Shown here: piece after piece, positions 1 to 9,056 of the stretch
Numbering within the stretch: position 1 is the stretch's first letter
Layout of the letters: each line of letters starts with the position of its first letter
Origin: Stappia taiwanensis
GTDB lineage: Bacteria; Pseudomonadota; Alphaproteobacteria; Rhizobiales; Stappiaceae
Reading direction: 5' to 3'
DNA: 64,000 nucleotides
Assembly (NCBI RefSeq): GCF_014635285.1
Contig: NZ_BMCR01000004.1
Span: 372,001 to 436,000 of the forward strand
The notes under the pieces: model-generated
Databases searched by the model: none
Told to the model about the DNA's origin: nothing
The model's input: the letters and a program-made list of their open reading frames with translations, nothing else
Position numbers and translations under genes: made by a program

Positions 1-1118
1 AGGATGCTTTCGGTGATCTCCAGCCCCCAATCCTGCATCCAAAGACCGGGCATGAAATGAAAGGTCATGCCCGGCTCCAGCACCGTGTCATCCTCCGGCC
101 GCAGCGAAACGGTGCGCTCCCCCCAGTCGGGCGGATAAGAGATGCCGATGGGATAACCGCACCGGGCGCTCCGCTCGATGCCGGCGCGCTCCAGCGGCGC
201 GGCAAGGGCACGGGCGATGTCGGCCGCGGTGTTGCCGGCACGAGCGGCATCGAGCCCGGCTTCCAGCCCCTCCACCAGCGCCGCTTCCGCGTCGCGCAGG
301 TATTGCGGCGGCGTTCCGATGAACACCGTCCGGCAGAACGGGGCGTGATAGCGGCGGTAGCAACCGGCGATTTCGAAGAAAGTCGCCATGTCGCGTTCGA
401 TCAGCCGTCCATCCCAGGTCAGATGCGGCGCGGCGGCGTCCGATCCGCTCGGCAACAGCGGCACGATGGCCGGATAGTCGCCCCAGGCATCATCGGTTCC
501 GCGAATGGCATCGGCATAGATATCGGCAACGAGATCGGTCTTCTTCATGCCCGGACGAATGCGCGAGACGATCCCGTCGATGATTTTTTCGGAGATGCGC
601 GCCGCGCGGCGCATGAAGACGATTTCCTCGTCGGATTTCACCGCCCGCTGCCAGTTGACCAGGGCGGTGGCGTCCGCCAGTTCCGCTTCCGGCAATTCCG
701 CCTTGAGGGTCAGATAGGCCTTTGCCGAGAAATAGTAATTCTCCAGTTCAAGGCCGATGCGGCGCCCTCCATACCCCTTGTCGCGGATGATGGCGGCCAG
801 CGTCTCCATCGGATGGCGCACGGTCGACTGGACGTACTGGTCCGGATAGGCCGCCACCCGGTCATCCGCCATCCACACGGTGCGCACCGCGCCATTGGCG
901 TCCTGGCTCCGCCCCCACCAGATCGGGTCCTCGTCATGGAAGACCAACACCCCCTGATGGACATAGAACGACCAACCGTCGTAGCCGGTCAGCCAGGCGA
1001 TGTTCGACGGATCCTCGATGAACAGGAGGTCCAGCCCCGCATCCGCCATCGCCGCGCGCACCTTTGCAAGGCGCCGCCCATATTCCCCATCTGTGAATGG
1101 AAGTTCACTCGCCGGCAT
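1..1118 (-). CDS. doeA: Ectoine hydrolase DoeA (M24 peptidase family), partial
   Basis: The protein is an M24 (creatinase/Xaa-Pro aminopeptidase) family hydrolase and runs off the left edge after about 372 residues. It has an N-terminal creatinase-like half and a C-terminal pita-bread catalytic half. The last visible part contains ITESIL, which carries a metal-binding Glu typical of the family, so only a short C-terminal tail is missing. The start at 1118 is supported by GGAGGCG directly upstream. DoeA opens the ectoine ring to N-acetyl-diaminobutyrate in the cytoplasm. Assignment as DoeA rather than a generic prolidase rests on context: a divergent AsnC/Lrp regulator (doeX-like) and a doeD-like transaminase follow. 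The next gene to the left would be expected to be doeB. Confidence 0.75.
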   Translation of the reverse strand, partial: MPASELPFTDGEYGRRLAKVRAAMADAGLDLLFIEDPSNIAWLTGYDGWSFYVHQGVLVFHDEDPIWWGRSQDANGAVRTVWMADDRVAAYPDQYVQSTVRHPMETLAAIIRDKGYGGRRIGLELENYYFSAKAYLTLKAELPEAELADATALVNWQRAVKSDEEIVFMRRAARISEKIIDGIVSRIRPGMKKTDLVADIYADAIRGTDDAWGDYPAIVPLLPSGSDAAAPHLTWDGRLIERDMATFFEIAGCYRRYHAPFCRTVFIGTPPQYLRDAEAALVEGLEAGLDAARAGNTAADIARALAAPLERAGIERSARCGYPIGISYPPDWGERTVSLRPEDDTVLEPGMTFHFMPGLWMQDWGLEITESI

Positions 1119-1249
1119 ATCGCCTCCCCAAAAGCCTGCCATTTCTCCCGGCGCGAATTGTTACACAGGCCCACCGGCGGTTGGACAGACGGTTTTTTAC
1201 GCGCCCCTCCCCCACAACAGCTAGACGCGGCGATGGACAGGGCCCGCCG

Positions 1250-1756
1250 ATGCCCGCTATGACGCCCGGTATGATCCGCCTCGACGACCGCGATATCGCC
1301 ATCCTGAAGGTTCTGAGTGAAGAGGGCCGCCTGTCCAAGGCGGCGCTGGCCAAGCGTATCAACCTCAGCCCGACGCCCTGTTGGGAGCGACTGAAGCGGC
1401 TTGAAAAAGCCGGTATCATCGAGGGCTACCGCGCCGAAATTTCACTGCGCAAAACCGCCCCGCATGTCACCGTCTTCGTCACCCTGGAGCTGGAAACCCA
1501 CAATTCCGCTGCGTTCCAGGCATTCGAACGGGCAGTGACCACCTATCCGGAAATCGTCCAGTGCTGGGCGCTTGGCGGTGGCTTCGACTACCTGCTTCAG
1601 GTGGTGACGCGCGATGTGGAGAGCTATCAGGCGCTGATCGACCGGCTGCTCGATCAGGGGCTGGGGCTTGCCCGCTACTACACCTATATCGTCACCAAGC
1701 CGATCAAGACCGGCCACGTTCTGCCCTTCGATACCCTGCTTTCGGCCGCAGACTGA
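1250..1756 (+). CDS. doeX: Lrp/AsnC-family regulator, DoeX-like
   Basis: This 168-residue protein has the two-part Lrp/AsnC layout: an N-terminal helix-turn-helix (LAKRINLSPTPCWERLKRL) and a C-terminal RAM ligand-binding domain with the typical aspartate/glycine stretch (ALGGGFDYLLQV). It lies divergent from doeA with about 130 bp between them and upstream of a doeD-like transaminase. DoeX in ectoine degraders is a local regulator that senses pathway intermediates, so control of the flanking doe genes is inferred. Start choice is uncertain: ATG at 1250 has AGGG upstream, and in-frame ATGs lie at 1259 and 1271, the last beginning right at the conserved domain. Confidence 0.75.
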   Translation: MPAMTPGMIRLDDRDIAILKVLSEEGRLSKAALAKRINLSPTPCWERLKRLEKAGIIEGYRAEISLRKTAPHVTVFVTLELETHNSAAFQAFERAVTTYPEIVQCWALGGGFDYLLQVVTRDVESYQALIDRLLDQGLGLARYYTYIVTKPIKTGHVLPFDTLLSAAD

Positions 1757-2019
1757 ACGGACCGGCAACGCCCCTCAAAAAAGACGGATCGTCTGGCCGC
1801 CCGGCCCCTCTTCAGATGCATGTTCGGCCCGTTCCGGCCCATCCTCCGACCGATGCAGGCAGCGGCTCCGGCACGCCGCCGGGTGCGCGGTGATTCCATC
1901 GGCTGTCGCACGCCTTGCGACAGGGCTATGCTCACGGACAACCGCGACGGACCGGCCATCTTTTCAGGTTCGCCGGCGCCAAAACGGCCCAGCCATAAGG
2001 TCATTTGAGGGAGAGAGAA

Positions 2020-3390
2020 ATGCTGACCAACGACCAACTCGCGCAATGGGACCGGGAGAATTTCTTCCACCCCTCGACCCATCTGGCCCAACATGCGCGG
2101 GGTGAGGCTCCCGGCCGGGTCATCTCCAGCGGCGAAGGCGTCTACATCTCCGACCGGGACGGAACGCGCCTTCTGGATGCCTTTGCCGGGCTTTACTGCG
2201 TCAATGTCGGCTATGGCCGCAGCGAGATCGCCGAGGCGATTGCCGCCCAGGCGCGGGAACTGGCCTATTATCACGCCTATGTGGGCCACGGCACGGAAGC
2301 CTCCATCACCCTGGCAAAGATGGTGCTGGACCGGGCTCCGGCCAACATGTCCAAGGTCTATTTCGGCCTCGGCGGATCCGATGCCAACGAGACCAACGTC
2401 AAGCTGGTCTGGTATTACAACAACATCCTCGGCCGGCCGGAGAAGAAGAAGATCATCTCCCGCTGGCGCGGCTATCACGGTTCCGGGCTGATGACCGGCT
2501 CCCTGACCGGGCTTGAGCTGTTTCACAAGAAGTTCGACCTGCCGCTGGCGCAGGTGCTGCACACCGAGGCGCCGGATTATTTCCGCCGGGCCGACCTCGA
2601 CATGAGCGAGGCGGATTTCGTCGCCCATTGCGTCGCCGAGCTTGAAGCGCTGATCGACCGCGAAGGCGCCGACACCATCGCCGCCTTCATCGGCGAGCCG
2701 ATGCTCGGCACCGGCGGCATCGTACCCCCGCCCGCCGGTTACTGGCCGGCGATCCAGGCGGTGCTCAAGCGGCACGACATCCTGCTGATCGCCGACGAGG
2801 TGGTCACCGGCTTCGGGCGTCTGGGCAGTATGTTCGGCGCCGACCACTACGCCATCGAGGCGGATATTATCACCATCGCCAAGGGGTTGACCTCGGCCTA
2901 TGCGCCGCTGTCCGGCTCGATCATTGCCGACAGGGTGTGGAAGGTGCTGGAACAGGGCACCGACGAGAACGGGCCGATCGGCCATGGCTGGACCTATTCC
3001 GCCCACCCGATCGGCGCGGCAGCGGGGGTTGCCAATCTCAAGCTGATCGACGAGCTCGGGCTCGTGGCCAATGCGGCGGAAACCGGTGCCTATTTCAACG
3101 CCGAAATGCGCACGGCACTTGGCGACCACGCCCATGTGGGCGACGTGCGCGGTGAAGGTTTGCTGTGTGCCGTGGAGGTGGTCGAGGACAAGGCCAGCCG
3201 CCGCTTCTTCGATCCAGGCAAGAAGGTCGGCGCGGCGCTGTCCGCGGCCATGCTGCGCCGCGGCGTGATCGCCCGGGCGATGCCGCAAGGCGATATCCTC
3301 GGTTTCGCCCCGCCGCTCTGCCTGACCCTTGAGGAAGCCGACACGATCGTCGCGGCAACCCGCGATGCGGTCACCGAGGTTCTTGGCTGA
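2020..3390 (+). CDS. doeD: Class III PLP-dependent transaminase, DoeD-like
   Basis: The 456-residue protein is a fold-type I, class III aminotransferase. The PLP lysine sits in [16 protein letters not shown], preceded by the aspartate motif [25 protein letters not shown] contributes the phosphate-binding region. In ectoine breakdown DoeD transaminates 2,4-diaminobutyrate to aspartate semialdehyde. The doeA and doeX neighbours support this role. The main alternative is an omega-amino acid or polyamine:pyruvate transaminase of the SpuC type, which shares the same architecture. ATG 2020 is chosen over an in-frame TTG at 2005 because GAGGGAGAG sits just before it. The 263 bp upstream shows no other gene and probably carries the promoter. 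Confidence 0.7.
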   Translation: MLTNDQLAQWDRENFFHPSTHLAQHARGEAPGRVISSGEGVYISDRDGTRLLDAFAGLYCVNVGYGRSEIAEAIAAQARELAYYHAYVGHGTEASITLAKMVLDRAPANMSKVYFGLGGSDANETNVKLVWYYNNILGRPEKKKIISRWRGYHGSGLMTGSLTGLELFHKKFDLPLAQVLHTEAPDYFRRADLDMSEADFVAHCVAELEALIDREGADTIAAFIGEPMLGTGGIVPPPAGYWPAIQAVLKRHDILLIADEVVTGFGRLGSMFGADHYAIEADIITIAKGLTSAYAPLSGSIIADRVWKVLEQGTDENGPIGHGWTYSAHPIGAAAGVANLKLIDELGLVANAAETGAYFNAEMRTALGDHAHVGDVRGEGLLCAVEVVEDKASRRFFDPGKKVGAALSAAMLRRGVIARAMPQGDILGFAPPLCLTLEEADTIVAATRDAVTEVLG

Positions 3391-3425
3391 GGTTCAACCC
3401 CACGTTTATTGGCTCTGCCTGCCTG

Positions 3426-3458
3426 ACGCGCCTCCGCCCTTTCCGGCCGGGGGCGCGT
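3426..3458. terminator. GC-rich hairpin between convergent genes
   Basis: A 7-bp perfect stem (ACGCGCC at 3426-3432, GGCGCGT at 3452-3458) lies between the converging ends of the doeD-like and MarR-family genes. There is no long T-run, so it is at best a weak bidirectional terminator. Confidence 0.4.
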
Positions 3459-3465
3459 TGCCGTC

Positions 3466-3951
3466 TTACACGGAAATCCCCGCCTCGGTGCCGACAGGCA
3501 CCTTATCCGGGTCGAGAATATCGGCCACGGTGCAAAAGGCGCGGACGATGGTCGCCTGCTCCTCCGGCGGCAACTCGCCAAAACGGGCGAAGAACGCTTC
3601 GTGAAACAATGGCGGCGCTTCGGCGAGAAGCGCCCGCCCCCGCTCGGTCAGCCGCGAATGGACAATCCGCCGGTCGACCGTGCTGCGGTGCCGCTCGACG
3701 ATGCCGCGCGCTTCCAGCTTTTCCAGAATGGTCACCGTGGTCGCCGCGCTGATGTTGGCGTGCCGCGAGATCGCCGCCGTGGTCGCCGCCTCGAAATCCC
3801 GCACCGCCTGAAGCACGACGATCTGCGGGATGGTCAGACCGGTCTCCCGCGCCACGCGCTTGGAGCGCACATCCATCGCCCGCACGATCCGGCGGATCGA
3901 CCGCACGACGGTTACCGGATCCGCCGGCGCGGTCTCATTCTGTCGCGACAT
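3466..3951 (-). CDS. MarR-family repressor, EctR/CosR-like
   Basis: The 161-residue protein is a winged-helix MarR regulator. The DNA-binding part includes ISRHANISAATTVTILEKLE, followed by the wing STVDRRIVHSRLTERG. The segment APPLFHEAFFARFGELPPEE resembles the C-terminal helix of the EctR/CosR group, which represses compatible-solute synthesis genes in halotolerant proteobacteria. It is divergent from the NAGGN operon (asnO start at 4127), and the shared gap contains a palindrome suited to a MarR dimer. I infer osmotic control of asnO-ngg and itself. Family call is firm; the EctR-like subfamily is recognition only and would need a tree. Confidence 0.8.
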   Translation of the reverse strand: MSRQNETAPADPVTVVRSIRRIVRAMDVRSKRVARETGLTIPQIVVLQAVRDFEAATTAAISRHANISAATTVTILEKLEARGIVERHRSTVDRRIVHSRLTERGRALLAEAPPLFHEAFFARFGELPPEEQATIVRAFCTVADILDPDKVPVGTEAGISV

Positions 3952-3990
3952 GTTTTTCTCCAGATGCCTCCCCCTCGCTCGTTACACCAC

Positions 3991-4014
3991 GAAATATTTG
4001 ATTTCAAATCATTC
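3991..4014. promoter_or_regulatory. Palindromic operator candidate for the MarR/EctR-like repressor
   Basis: A perfect inverted repeat ATTTGA-TT-TCAAAT (3996-4009) extends to a 24-bp imperfect palindrome (GAA at 3991 pairs with TTC at 4014). It is AT-rich in a GC-rich background and lies 40 bp upstream of the MarR gene start and 113 bp upstream of asnO. Spacing and symmetry fit a MarR dimer site; binding is inferred. Confidence 0.5.
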
Positions 4015-4126
4015 GTGTACTAACTATTCGCCGACTTATCCTGCAGCGCACACAAAACGGTCACCTGACCATGTGAGGCTGCTGGATCTGAAGACATGAC
4101 GGAAAACGAAAAGGTGCCAACCAGAT

Positions 4127-5902
4127 ATGTGTGGAATTGCCGGTGAAATTCGCTTCGACGGACAGTTTGCCGATGCCCGGGCCGTGGCCCGGATGACCGA
4201 GCGACTGGCGCCACGCGGCCCCGACAGTTCCGGCATCCTGGCGCAAGGACCGGTGGCGCTCGGCCATCGCCGGTTGAAGATCATCGACCTGTCGGACAAG
4301 GCGGCCCAGCCGATGGCCGACCCGCATCTCGATCTGTCGCTCGTCTTCAACGGCTGCATCTACAACTATCCGGAACTGCGCAAGGAACTGGAGGAAAAGG
4401 GCTATTCCTTTTTCTCCCACGGCGACACCGAAGTCATCCTCAAGGCCTTCCACGCCTGGGGCGCGGATTGCGTCAAACGGTTCCATGGCATGTTCGCCTT
4501 CGCCATTCTCGACCGCCGCGACGGCTCGGTGACGCTGGCGCGCGACCGGTTCGGCATCAAGCCGCTCTACCTGACGGAGACGGGCCAGCGCCTGCGCTTC
4601 GCCTCCTCGCTGCCGGCACTCCTCGAAGCCGGTGACGTGGACACCGGCATCGACCCGGCGGCCCTGCACAACTACATGAGCTTTCATGCTGTGGTGCCGG
4701 CGCCGCGCACCATTCTTTCAGGTGTGCGCAAGCTGCCGCCGGCAACGGTCCGGCGCATCGAGGCCGATGGCACCAGCCGGGAAACCCGCTACTGGTCGGC
4801 GGAATATGCAAGGCGCGAGGCGCATGCCGAACTTACCGCGGAGGATTGGCGCGACCGGGTACTGGAAGCGCTGCGCCTGGCCGTGCGCCGGCGCATGGTG
4901 TCCGACGTTCCGGTCGGCGTGCTCCTGTCCGGCGGCGTCGATTCCAGCATGATCGTCGGGCTTCTGGCCGAGCAAGGGCAGAAGGAGCTGATGACCTTCT
5001 CCATCGGCTTTGAAGGAGCCAATGGCGAGAAGGGCGACGAATTTGTCTATTCGGACCTGATCGCCAAGCATTTCGCCACCGACCATCATCAGATCTTCGT
5101 GCCCTCGGCCGATCTGATGGGGGCCCTGCCCGACACCATCGCCGCCATGTCCGAGCCGATGGTCTCCTACGACAACATCGGCTTCTATCTGTTGAGCCGC
5201 GAGGTCTCCAAGCACATCAAGGTGGTGCAATCGGGCCAGGGCGCGGATGAGGTGTTCGGCGGCTATCACTGGTACCCGCCGCTTGCCGGCTCCAATGACG
5301 TGGTGTCGGATTATGCCCGCGTCTTCTTCGACCGGAGCCATGAAACGCTCGCCCGCCAGCTTTCGCCGGAGTGGCTGGCGCAGACCGATGCCTCCCGGGA
5401 ATTCGTCGCCGCCCATCTGATGCAGGCTGGCGCGGAAACGCCGGTCGACCGGGCCTTGCGGCTGGATTCGGAAATCATGCTGGTCGACGATCCGGTCAAG
5501 CGGGTCGACAACATGACCATGGCCTGGGGGCTGGAGGCCCGGGTGCCGTTCCTCGACCATGAGCTGGTGGAACTGGCCGCCACGATCCCGCCGGAGCACA
5601 AGCTGGCTCAGGGCGGCAAGGGCGTTCTGAAGGAAGCGGCGCGGCAGGTGGTGCCCAGCGCGGTGATCGACCGCAAGAAGGGCTACTTCCCCGTTCCCCA
5701 GCTCAAATACATCCAGGGTCCCTATCTCGACATGGTGCGCGACGCACTGTCCTCGCAGGCGGCCCGCGAGCGCGGCCTGTTCCAGCAGGAATATCTCGAT
5801 ACCCTGTTCGCCGATCCGACCGCGCATATCACGCCCTTGCGCGGCTCCGAGCTCTGGCAGGTGGCGCTGCTGGAAATGTGGTTGCAGACCAACAACATCT
5901 GA
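4127..5902 (+). CDS. asnO: N-acetylglutaminylglutamine amidotransferase AsnO
   Basis: This 591-residue protein has the asparagine-synthetase-B layout. The N-terminal class II glutamine amidotransferase domain starts with the Cys2 nucleophile (MCGIAGE), and the C-terminal ATP-pyrophosphatase domain carries SGGVDSS at about residues 268-274. In the NAGGN pathway it amidates N-acetylglutaminylglutamine, using glutamine as ammonia donor, to make the neutral osmolyte. The call as the pathway amidotransferase rather than asparagine synthetase comes from the following ngg and M42 peptidase genes, the conserved three-gene arrangement. The gap to ngg is only 8 bp, so they are co-transcribed. Confidence 0.9.
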   Translation: MCGIAGEIRFDGQFADARAVARMTERLAPRGPDSSGILAQGPVALGHRRLKIIDLSDKAAQPMADPHLDLSLVFNGCIYNYPELRKELEEKGYSFFSHGDTEVILKAFHAWGADCVKRFHGMFAFAILDRRDGSVTLARDRFGIKPLYLTETGQRLRFASSLPALLEAGDVDTGIDPAALHNYMSFHAVVPAPRTILSGVRKLPPATVRRIEADGTSRETRYWSAEYARREAHAELTAEDWRDRVLEALRLAVRRRMVSDVPVGVLLSGGVDSSMIVGLLAEQGQKELMTFSIGFEGANGEKGDEFVYSDLIAKHFATDHHQIFVPSADLMGALPDTIAAMSEPMVSYDNIGFYLLSREVSKHIKVVQSGQGADEVFGGYHWYPPLAGSNDVVSDYARVFFDRSHETLARQLSPEWLAQTDASREFVAAHLMQAGAETPVDRALRLDSEIMLVDDPVKRVDNMTMAWGLEARVPFLDHELVELAATIPPEHKLAQGGKGVLKEAARQVVPSAVIDRKKGYFPVPQLKYIQGPYLDMVRDALSSQAARERGLFQQEYLDTLFADPTAHITPLRGSELWQVALLEMWLQTNNI

Positions 5903-5910
5903 GGCGCGAC

Positions 5911-7752
5911 ATGACCGGCAAGAAACCCGCTGGCGAGGGCTCGGGGCGCCCGCCCCGAGAGGCGCGCGGCCGCGATGCCTACACGCATCGGCTGAAGCGG
6001 ATGCGTGAACACGGACTGAAACCACCGATCGGAGTACAGGATCAGGACGGGCCGACACTCGTTGAGAACTGCGCGCTGGACCTTGGCTGGGGGCGGCTGA
6101 TCTTCGGCCAGACCTTCGCCGATCCGGAGCCGCTGCTGGCCAAGCTGCAGGGCGAGCTTCCCGACCGGCGCGACATCGCGGTCTATGTGCGCGATCCGCA
6201 TGTGCTTCTGGCGAACGCGCCGCAGGAGCTGTTTCTCGACCCCTCTCACACGTTCCGCCTCAACCTGTCGACCTATCGCCCCTCGCGCCGGGCGCCCAAG
6301 GGCTTCTTCCTGCGCCGGCTGACCGCCCAGGCCGACGCCAATGCCATCAACCGGATCTATGCGGCGCGCGGCATGGTGGCGGTGCCGCCGGATTTCTTCT
6401 GGGCCAAGCGCGACGCCCGCTCGATCTGCTATTTCGTTGCCGAAGACGAGGTCACCGGCGACATCCTCGGCACCGTGACCGGTGTCGATCACGCCCGCGC
6501 CTTCAACGATCCGGAACGGGGCGGCTCGCTGTGGTGCCTCGCAGTCGATCCGCAAGCGCGCCATCCGGGCGTCGGCCAGGCGCTTGTGCGGCATCTGGCG
6601 GAGTATTTTTCCGCCCGCGGCCTTGCCCATCTCGATTTGTCGGTGATGCATGACAACGAGCAGGCCATCGCCCTTTACGAAAAACTCGGCTTCGAGCGAG
6701 TTCCCTATTTCACCGTCAAGCGCAAGAACCCGATCAACGAGACCCTTTACACCGGGCCGGAAGTGGACGCCGAGCTGAACCCTTATGCGACGATCATCGT
6801 CAAGGAAGCCAGGCGACGCGGCATTCATGTGGAGGTCAGCGACGCGGAGCGCGGCTTTTTCTCCCTGTCGCAAGGCGGACGGACGATCCGCTGCCGCGAA
6901 AGCCTGTCGGACATGACCAGCGCCGTCGCCATGTCGGTCTGCGACGACAAGACCGCCACCCGCGCCGTCGTCGAGGCGGCCGGCGTTGCCGTCCCGCAGC
7001 AGATCCTGGCCGATGCGCCCCGGGCGGAGTTGGAAGCGTTTCTCGCCGCCCACGGCAAGGTGGTGGTCAAGCCGGCGCGCGGCGAACAAGGGCGCGGCGT
7101 CGCCGTCGGCCTCACCGACATGACCGAGATCGCGGCGGCGGTCGAGACCGCAGGCAAGATTTGCGACACGGTGCTGATCGAGGAATGCGTGACCGGCGAG
7201 GACCTGCGCCTGATCGTCATCAACTACAAGCTGGTGGCCGCCGCCGTCCGCCGTCCGCCGGTGATTGTCGGAAACGGCCAGCAGCCGATCGGCGAGTTGA
7301 TCGCCGCGCAAAGCCGGCGGCGCCTCGCCGCCACGGGCGGGGAATCGCACATTCCCATCGATGCGGAGACCGAACGCACCATCCGCCAGGTCGGCTACGA
7401 CATGGACAGCGTTCTGGAGGCAGGCACCGAGTTGCAGGTGCGCCGGACCGCGAACCTTCACACCGGCGGCACGATCCACGATGTGACCGACATCGTTCAT
7501 CCGGTTCTGGTGGAGGCGGCGGTGGCGGCGGCGCGGGCCATCGACATTCCGGTCACCGGCATCGACCTGATGGTCAAGGCGCCCACCCTGCCGGAGTACC
7601 GTTTCATCGAGGCCAACGAACGCCCGGGCCTGGCCAACCACGAGCCGCAGCCGACGGCGGAACGGTTCATCGACCTGTTGTTTCCCCTGTCCATTCCCGC
7701 GCCAGTGCGGCAGGCTGCCTCGGAGACACCCCAGACGGCAAGCGAGGCATGA
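5911..7752 (+). CDS. ngg: N-acetylglutaminylglutamine synthetase (GNAT/ATP-grasp fusion)
   Basis: The 613-residue protein fuses an acetyltransferase and an ATP-grasp ligase. The GNAT part covers roughly residues 120-270, with the acetyl-CoA loop AVDPQARHPGVGQALVRHL. The C-terminal ATP-grasp part resembles cyanophycin-synthetase-type ligases (VVVKPARGEQGRGVAVG, then FIEANERPG with metal-binding Glu and Asn). It acetylates and condenses two glutamines to give N-acetylglutaminylglutamine, the substrate for AsnO. ATG 5911 is taken as start because it follows the asnO stop; the stop codon overlaps the next gene's start. Length and order match the known NAGGN loci. Confidence 0.9.
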   Translation: MTGKKPAGEGSGRPPREARGRDAYTHRLKRMREHGLKPPIGVQDQDGPTLVENCALDLGWGRLIFGQTFADPEPLLAKLQGELPDRRDIAVYVRDPHVLLANAPQELFLDPSHTFRLNLSTYRPSRRAPKGFFLRRLTAQADANAINRIYAARGMVAVPPDFFWAKRDARSICYFVAEDEVTGDILGTVTGVDHARAFNDPERGGSLWCLAVDPQARHPGVGQALVRHLAEYFSARGLAHLDLSVMHDNEQAIALYEKLGFERVPYFTVKRKNPINETLYTGPEVDAELNPYATIIVKEARRRGIHVEVSDAERGFFSLSQGGRTIRCRESLSDMTSAVAMSVCDDKTATRAVVEAAGVAVPQQILADAPRAELEAFLAAHGKVVVKPARGEQGRGVAVGLTDMTEIAAAVETAGKICDTVLIEECVTGEDLRLIVINYKLVAAAVRRPPVIVGNGQQPIGELIAAQSRRRLAATGGESHIPIDAETERTIRQVGYDMDSVLEAGTELQVRRTANLHTGGTIHDVTDIVHPVLVEAAVAAARAIDIPVTGIDLMVKAPTLPEYRFIEANERPGLANHEPQPTAERFIDLLFPLSIPAPVRQAASETPQTASEA

Positions 7753-8909
7753 TGCGCCTGACAATCGACACCGACTACCTGTCCGAAACACTTCAGGCGC
7801 TGTTGAACATCCCCAGCCCGACCGGATACACCGACACGGTGGTCCACTTCGTCTCCGTGGAGCTGGAACGACTCGGGCTCCAGGTGGAACTGACCCGGCG
7901 CGGCGCGATCCGGGCCGTCCGCAAAGGCGCCCGGGACAGCGGCGCCCGCGCCATCGTCTCCCATCTCGACACCCTCGGCGCGCAGGTCAAGTTCCTCAAG
8001 GACAACGGCCGGCTGTCGCTGGTGCCGATCGGCCACTGGTCGGCGCGCTTTGCGGAAGGCGCGCGCACCACGATCTTCACCGGCTCCGGCGCCTATCGCG
8101 GCACCATCCTGCCACTGAAATCCTCCGGCCACACGTTCAACGACGAGATCGACACCCTGCCGGTCGGCTGGGACCATGTGGAGATGCGCGTCGACGCGTT
8201 GGCCTACAGCAAGGACGATCTGGACCGGCTCGGTATCGAGGTCGGCGACATCGTCTCCATCGACCCGCAGTCGGAGTTCCTCGACAACGGTTTCATCATC
8301 TCCCGCCACCTGGACAACAAGGCCGGGGTCGCGGTCACGCTGGCGGCGCTGAAGGCGTTGAACGAGGCCGGAGCCGAAACCCCGGTGGACATCCACTGGC
8401 TGTTCACCATTGCCGAGGAGGTGGGGGTCGGCGCCTCGTCGATCCTGATGCCGGAGGTCGCCTCCATGCTGACGGTGGACAATGGGACCACCGCCCCGGG
8501 GCAGAACTCCAGCGAGTTCGGCGTCACCTTCTCCATGGCCGATCAGACCGGCCCGTTCGACTACCACCTGACCAAGAAGCTGGTGGAACTGTGTCAGGAG
8601 AACGACATCCGCTACCAGAAGGATGTGTTCCGCTACTACCGGTCGGATTCGGCCAGCGCCCTGGAGGCGGGCGCGGATGTGCGCACCGCGCTGATCACCT
8701 TCGGTGTCGACAGCTCACACGGCTATGAGCGCATCCACATGCATGCGCTGCGCTCGCTGGCGGAGCTGATCACCTGCTACGTGGTGAGCCCGGTGGACAT
8801 CAAGCGGGACTATCAGGAAACCGCCGGCGTCAGCGGCTTTACCCGCCAGCCGACCGAGGAAGCGGAACAGTCCCTGACCGCCGACAGCGAAGATCCGGAA
8901 ACGCCCTGA
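7749..8909 (+). CDS. NAGGN-system M42 family peptidase
   Basis: The 386-residue protein is an M42-type (glutamyl aminopeptidase-like) dinuclear metallopeptidase. Expected metal and catalytic positions are visible: SHLDTLG, RHLDNKAG, IAEEVGVG, VDNGT and SSHGYERIHMHA. It is the third gene of the osmolyte trio and probably hydrolyses NAGGN or a precursor when osmotic stress falls, though the exact substrate of this family member is not established. Two tandem ATGs (7749, 7752) lie at the ngg stop; 7749 overlaps it as ATGA, indicating translational coupling. The C-terminal tail is acidic and poorly conserved in look. Confidence 0.85.
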   Translation: MMRLTIDTDYLSETLQALLNIPSPTGYTDTVVHFVSVELERLGLQVELTRRGAIRAVRKGARDSGARAIVSHLDTLGAQVKFLKDNGRLSLVPIGHWSARFAEGARTTIFTGSGAYRGTILPLKSSGHTFNDEIDTLPVGWDHVEMRVDALAYSKDDLDRLGIEVGDIVSIDPQSEFLDNGFIISRHLDNKAGVAVTLAALKALNEAGAETPVDIHWLFTIAEEVGVGASSILMPEVASMLTVDNGTTAPGQNSSEFGVTFSMADQTGPFDYHLTKKLVELCQENDIRYQKDVFRYYRSDSASALEAGADVRTALITFGVDSSHGYERIHMHALRSLAELITCYVVSPVDIKRDYQETAGVSGFTRQPTEEAEQSLTADSEDPETP

Positions 8910-9056
8910 GGCGGCGCGGGCCTTCCGATTGCCATTCACAAAACTGCCAAGAAACTGAAACTGCACTGTCGCACCGATGTGTTCCAAGGCCCGGATCGGG
9001 GCGCGCTGGAAGCTCCTCCTTCCACGCCGCCCCGCGCCAACTCATGGAGCCATCGG

